From: Archaeoglobaceae archaeon
GTDB lineage: Archaea > Halobacteriota > Archaeoglobi > Archaeoglobales > Archaeoglobaceae
Reading direction: 5' to 3'
Length of the DNA stretch: 5,571 nucleotides
Assembly (NCBI GenBank): GCA_027016055.1
Contig: JALWBF010000211.1
Coordinates: forward strand, 1 to 5,571
In this document: one piece after another, positions 3,528 through 5,571 of the stretch
Numbering within the stretch: position 1 is the stretch's first letter
How the letters are laid out: the number at the start of each line of letters is the position of its first letter
Notes under the pieces: generated by a model
The model's input: the letters and a program-made list of their open reading frames with translations, nothing else
What the model was told of the DNA's origin: nothing
Databases searched by the model: none
Translations under genes and position numbers: made by a program

Positions 3528-5571
3528 ATGATATGCGACGCTTGTGGTGGCAAGGGTTACGTTGAAGTTGAAGAAACATGCAAGACGTGCAACGGAACCG
3601 GAAAAGCTAAGGGTTTCGATCCCAAGATCACAGCCGAGCTTTCCAAAGAGCAGCTGGAGCTGTTCATGAAGGGAATCTGCGGAGTTTGCAAGGGAACTGG
3701 AAAAGTCAAGCGATTGGAAGTGTGCAGGGTTTGCAACGGAACAGGAAAGGCTGGGAAGTGCAAACTTTGCGGTGCTAAAGTTGTGGGTAATCACGACCTT
3801 TGCCCGAGTTGCAGAAGAAAACCTCACGCTTATCAGCTTAGGAACAGTTGCGGTATTGAAGATTTGAGGCTGAACAGGGTTTACGTTGGGAAGGTTTCGG
3901 CCGTAACAGATATAGGCGTCTTCGTTCAGCTGAACAAGAGGCTTAGGGGACTGATTCATAAGAAGAACCTCGGAAATTTAAGGCTCAAAGAAGATGAAAC
4001 GGTTCTCGTTAAGATTGCCAACATAAGGCCTACCGGGGAGATAGATCTTATCCCGCAGCAGATGGAGAACTATGCGGTCGTTGAGGTTTCTAAGGATGTC
4101 CCCCTCGTTAAAATATCCCAGCTTGAGCAGCTGGCTGGGAAGATGGTTCAGATAAGGGGAAAGGTTACGCACATAAAAGAAACCGGCGGTCCCACGATCT
4201 TCACGATTATAGATGAAACGGGAAGCGTTAATGCTGCTGCGTTCGAAGGTGGAGATAGGGCTTATCCGGAAATCCATGTGGATGACATAGTTACGGTTAT
4301 AGGCATAGTTAAGAAGAGGGAGACCAAGCCTTACATAGAAGTCCTCGAAATGGAAAGACTTTTGGGAGAGGAAGCGTATGCGATTCAAAGGCTAATACAG
4401 GAGGAATTGGAGAAGAGGAGCGAGCCGATCTTCAGGGGATTCCTGATTGAGAGCGAAGTTTTGAACGCCCTTAAGGACGTTATGATTGCAGTTGCCAAAG
4501 AGCTCAGAAAGGCTGTATTCGAGTCGAGACCGATCATAATAAGGCATCACTGGGATGCCGATGGAGTATGCGGAGGAATTGCGCTTGAAAAAGCCTTAAT
4601 CGATTTGGTTGAAAAAATCCATGCTGATCCTGAAGCTAAGTATTATCTGATTAAGAGGAGGGTTTCGAGGGCACCTTTTTACGAGCTTGAGGATGTCGTT
4701 AAGGATCTGGATGAAGCTCTTGAGGATATGGACAGACACGGCGACAAGATACCGCTTGTGGTTCTCGTGGACAACGGATCGGGTTGCGAGGACATTCCTG
4801 CAATTAGACAGTTCTTAGCGTTCGGAGCTGATGTTATAACGATAGATCACCACTTTCCGGATGAAGAGGTTGACAGATATTTGCTCTACCATGTAAATCC
4901 CTACAAGGTCGGTGGAGACAGCAACTATACATCTGGCGTCCTATGCACGGAAATAGCGAGGATGATAAATCCTGATGTCGGCGATCTGACTTTGCTCGCT
5001 GCTGTTTCTGTTGTCGGAGATAGGGCTGAGGGTGAGGTTGAGAAATACATCGAGCTGAGCGGTGTAAGCAGAGAAGAGCTATACGACATAGGACTCGCAC
5101 TCGAGTATGAGGGGTTCCATCTGAGGTATCGTCCTTCATCTTACATAATGCACGAAATATTGGGATTCGGAAGGAAGGACAGGCAGAAGAAGCTGGTCGA
5201 GATGCTTTCTGAATACGCTAAGGAAGCGATAAGGGCTCAGGTTGAAACTGCGATGCAGGGAGTTAAAATTCAGGAGCTGCCGAACGGAGTCGTATTAGCC
5301 GCTTTCGATGTGGAGAATTATGCGAAGAAGTTCACCTTCCCGCCGCCGGGTAAGCTTACCGGAGAAGTTCACGACAGGCTTAGGCAGAGGTATCCGAAGA
5401 TCGTAACGATAGGATATGGGCCGGATTTCGCAGTTATAAGGAGCGAGGGCGTCGAGTTGGACATTCCAAGGTTCGTCAGAGAGTTGCAGCAGGAGGTTCC
5501 CGGGGCTGGAGTGGAAGGTGGCGGTCATTTGGTTGTCGGATCGATAAAGTTTATTCCGGCTAAAAGAAAGG
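3528..5571 (+). CDS. Archaeal RecJ-like DHH exonuclease with DnaJ-type zinc finger, S1 and OB domains (3' end outside window)
   Basis: This is a predicted single-strand nuclease or phosphoesterase of the archaea-specific RecJ-like family with a DnaJ-type zinc finger (COG1107, named from memory). It has 681 complete codons before the right edge, where it is cut. Domain order: four CxxCxGxG repeats (C3, C18, C51, C66); two further CxxC pairs (C78/C81, C92/C95), probably a separate zinc knuckle; an S1 fold (about 116-185, with VYVGKVSAVTDIGVFVQL); an OB-fold (about 202-278, with GKMVQIRGKV and FTIIDETGSVNAAAF); the DHH catalytic domain from about 335; and DHHA1 towards the end, with GGGH (664-667). 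Catalytic motifs look intact: motif I HHWDADG (D343, D345), motif II D415, motif III DHH (440-442), motif IV GD (D498). Activity is therefore likely, probably with Mn or Mg. The S1 and OB parts suggest an RNA or ssDNA substrate, which is inference. ATG 3528 is chosen because C3 opens the zinc finger at once and the TATA box lies 26 bases upstream. Little sequence should be missing at the C-terminus. Confidence 0.92.
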   Translation, partial: MICDACGGKGYVEVEETCKTCNGTGKAKGFDPKITAELSKEQLELFMKGICGVCKGTGKVKRLEVCRVCNGTGKAGKCKLCGAKVVGNHDLCPSCRRKPHAYQLRNSCGIEDLRLNRVYVGKVSAVTDIGVFVQLNKRLRGLIHKKNLGNLRLKEDETVLVKIANIRPTGEIDLIPQQMENYAVVEVSKDVPLVKISQLEQLAGKMVQIRGKVTHIKETGGPTIFTIIDETGSVNAAAFEGGDRAYPEIHVDDIVTVIGIVKKRETKPYIEVLEMERLLGEEAYAIQRLIQEELEKRSEPIFRGFLIESEVLNALKDVMIAVAKELRKAVFESRPIIIRHHWDADGVCGGIALEKALIDLVEKIHADPEAKYYLIKRRVSRAPFYELEDVVKDLDEALEDMDRHGDKIPLVVLVDNGSGCEDIPAIRQFLAFGADVITIDHHFPDEEVDRYLLYHVNPYKVGGDSNYTSGVLCTEIARMINPDVGDLTLLAAVSVVGDRAEGEVEKYIELSGVSREELYDIGLALEYEGFHLRYRPSSYIMHEILGFGRKDRQKKLVEMLSEYAKEAIRAQVETAMQGVKIQELPNGVVLAAFDVENYAKKFTFPPPGKLTGEVHDRLRQRYPKIVTIGYGPDFAVIRSEGVELDIPRFVRELQQEVPGAGVEGGGHLVVGSIKFIPAKRK
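3588..3755 (+). repeat. Three near-identical 24-base coding repeats in the zinc-finger region
   Basis: Segments at 3588-3611, 3687-3710 and 3732-3755 each begin TGCAAsGGAACnGGAAA and encode C(N/K)GTGK, the second half of CxxCxGxG repeats 2, 3 and 4. The first repeat (from 3534) is more diverged (CGGKG). They are best explained as protein-level internal repeats of a DnaJ-type zinc finger, perhaps kept alike at DNA level by duplication or conversion. Confidence 0.6.

Noticed and set aside
3525..3959. Long minus-strand open frame opposite the zinc-finger region
   Set aside because: It is the reverse of the repeated Cys/Gly codons; the plus-strand frame has a complete, recognisable domain series, and the minus-strand product shows no known pattern.
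4116..4140. Inverted repeat TCCCAGC...GCTGGGA, hairpin-like
   Set aside because: It lies inside the OB-fold coding region (SQLEQLAGK), has an 11-base loop and no T-run, so it is probably a codon-level coincidence.
3978..4388. Minus-strand open frame opposite the S1/OB region
   Set aside because: It is fully covered by the plus-strand gene with clear domains and has no promoter or ribosome site of its own that I can see.
4834..5528. Minus-strand open frames opposite the DHH/DHHA1 region
   Set aside because: They are shadows of the conserved catalytic domains on the plus strand; their composition (many Arg, Cys, His, Ser) is typical of antisense frames.

Overview
The window looks like euryarchaeal DNA, most likely from a hyperthermophile of the Archaeoglobales type. 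This is inferred from the gene content and sequence style: an AbrB-PhoU fusion, an archaea-specific RecJ-like protein with a DnaJ-type zinc finger, Arg codons almost all AGG/AGA, Ile often ATA, and archaeal BRE/TATA promoters with short or absent leaders. No 16S gene or other taxonomic marker is present, so the genus is uncertain.

Layout. (1) Positions 1-1312, plus strand: the C-terminal half of a PhoU protein, cut by the left edge, overlaps by a few bases or nearly abuts a longer gene encoding an AbrB-like DNA-binding domain fused to a PhoU domain. This looks like the tail of a phosphate-uptake (pst/pho) operon whose transporter genes would lie to the left. (2) Positions 1287-2989, minus strand: a two-gene two-component module. 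A stand-alone CheY-like receiver comes first. A histidine kinase with about eight membrane spans follows and overlaps the receiver gene by 25 bases. The kinase's end overlaps the end of the AbrB-PhoU gene tail to tail by 26 bases. (3) Positions 2990-3150: a divergent intergenic region with a consensus TATA box for the receiver gene, a perfect 8-bp inverted repeat between that TATA box and the predicted start site, and a second TATA box for the rightward gene. (4) Positions 3151-3492, plus strand: a small protein of about 113 residues that I do not recognise. (5) Positions 3528-5571, plus strand: a large multi-domain DHH-family RecJ-like exonuclease (four CxxCxGxG zinc repeats, extra CxxC pairs, S1, OB-fold, DHH, DHHA1). 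It runs off the right edge and has its own TATA box, about 26 bases from a likely leaderless ATG.

The PhoU pair probably links phosphate transport to gene control. The kinase/receiver pair is an independent signalling unit whose stimulus is not shown by the sequence; its position beside pho genes makes phosphate a hypothesis only. The RecJ-like protein belongs to nucleic-acid processing and appears unrelated to the phosphate genes. I found no RNA genes, CRISPR arrays, insertion sequences or attachment sites.
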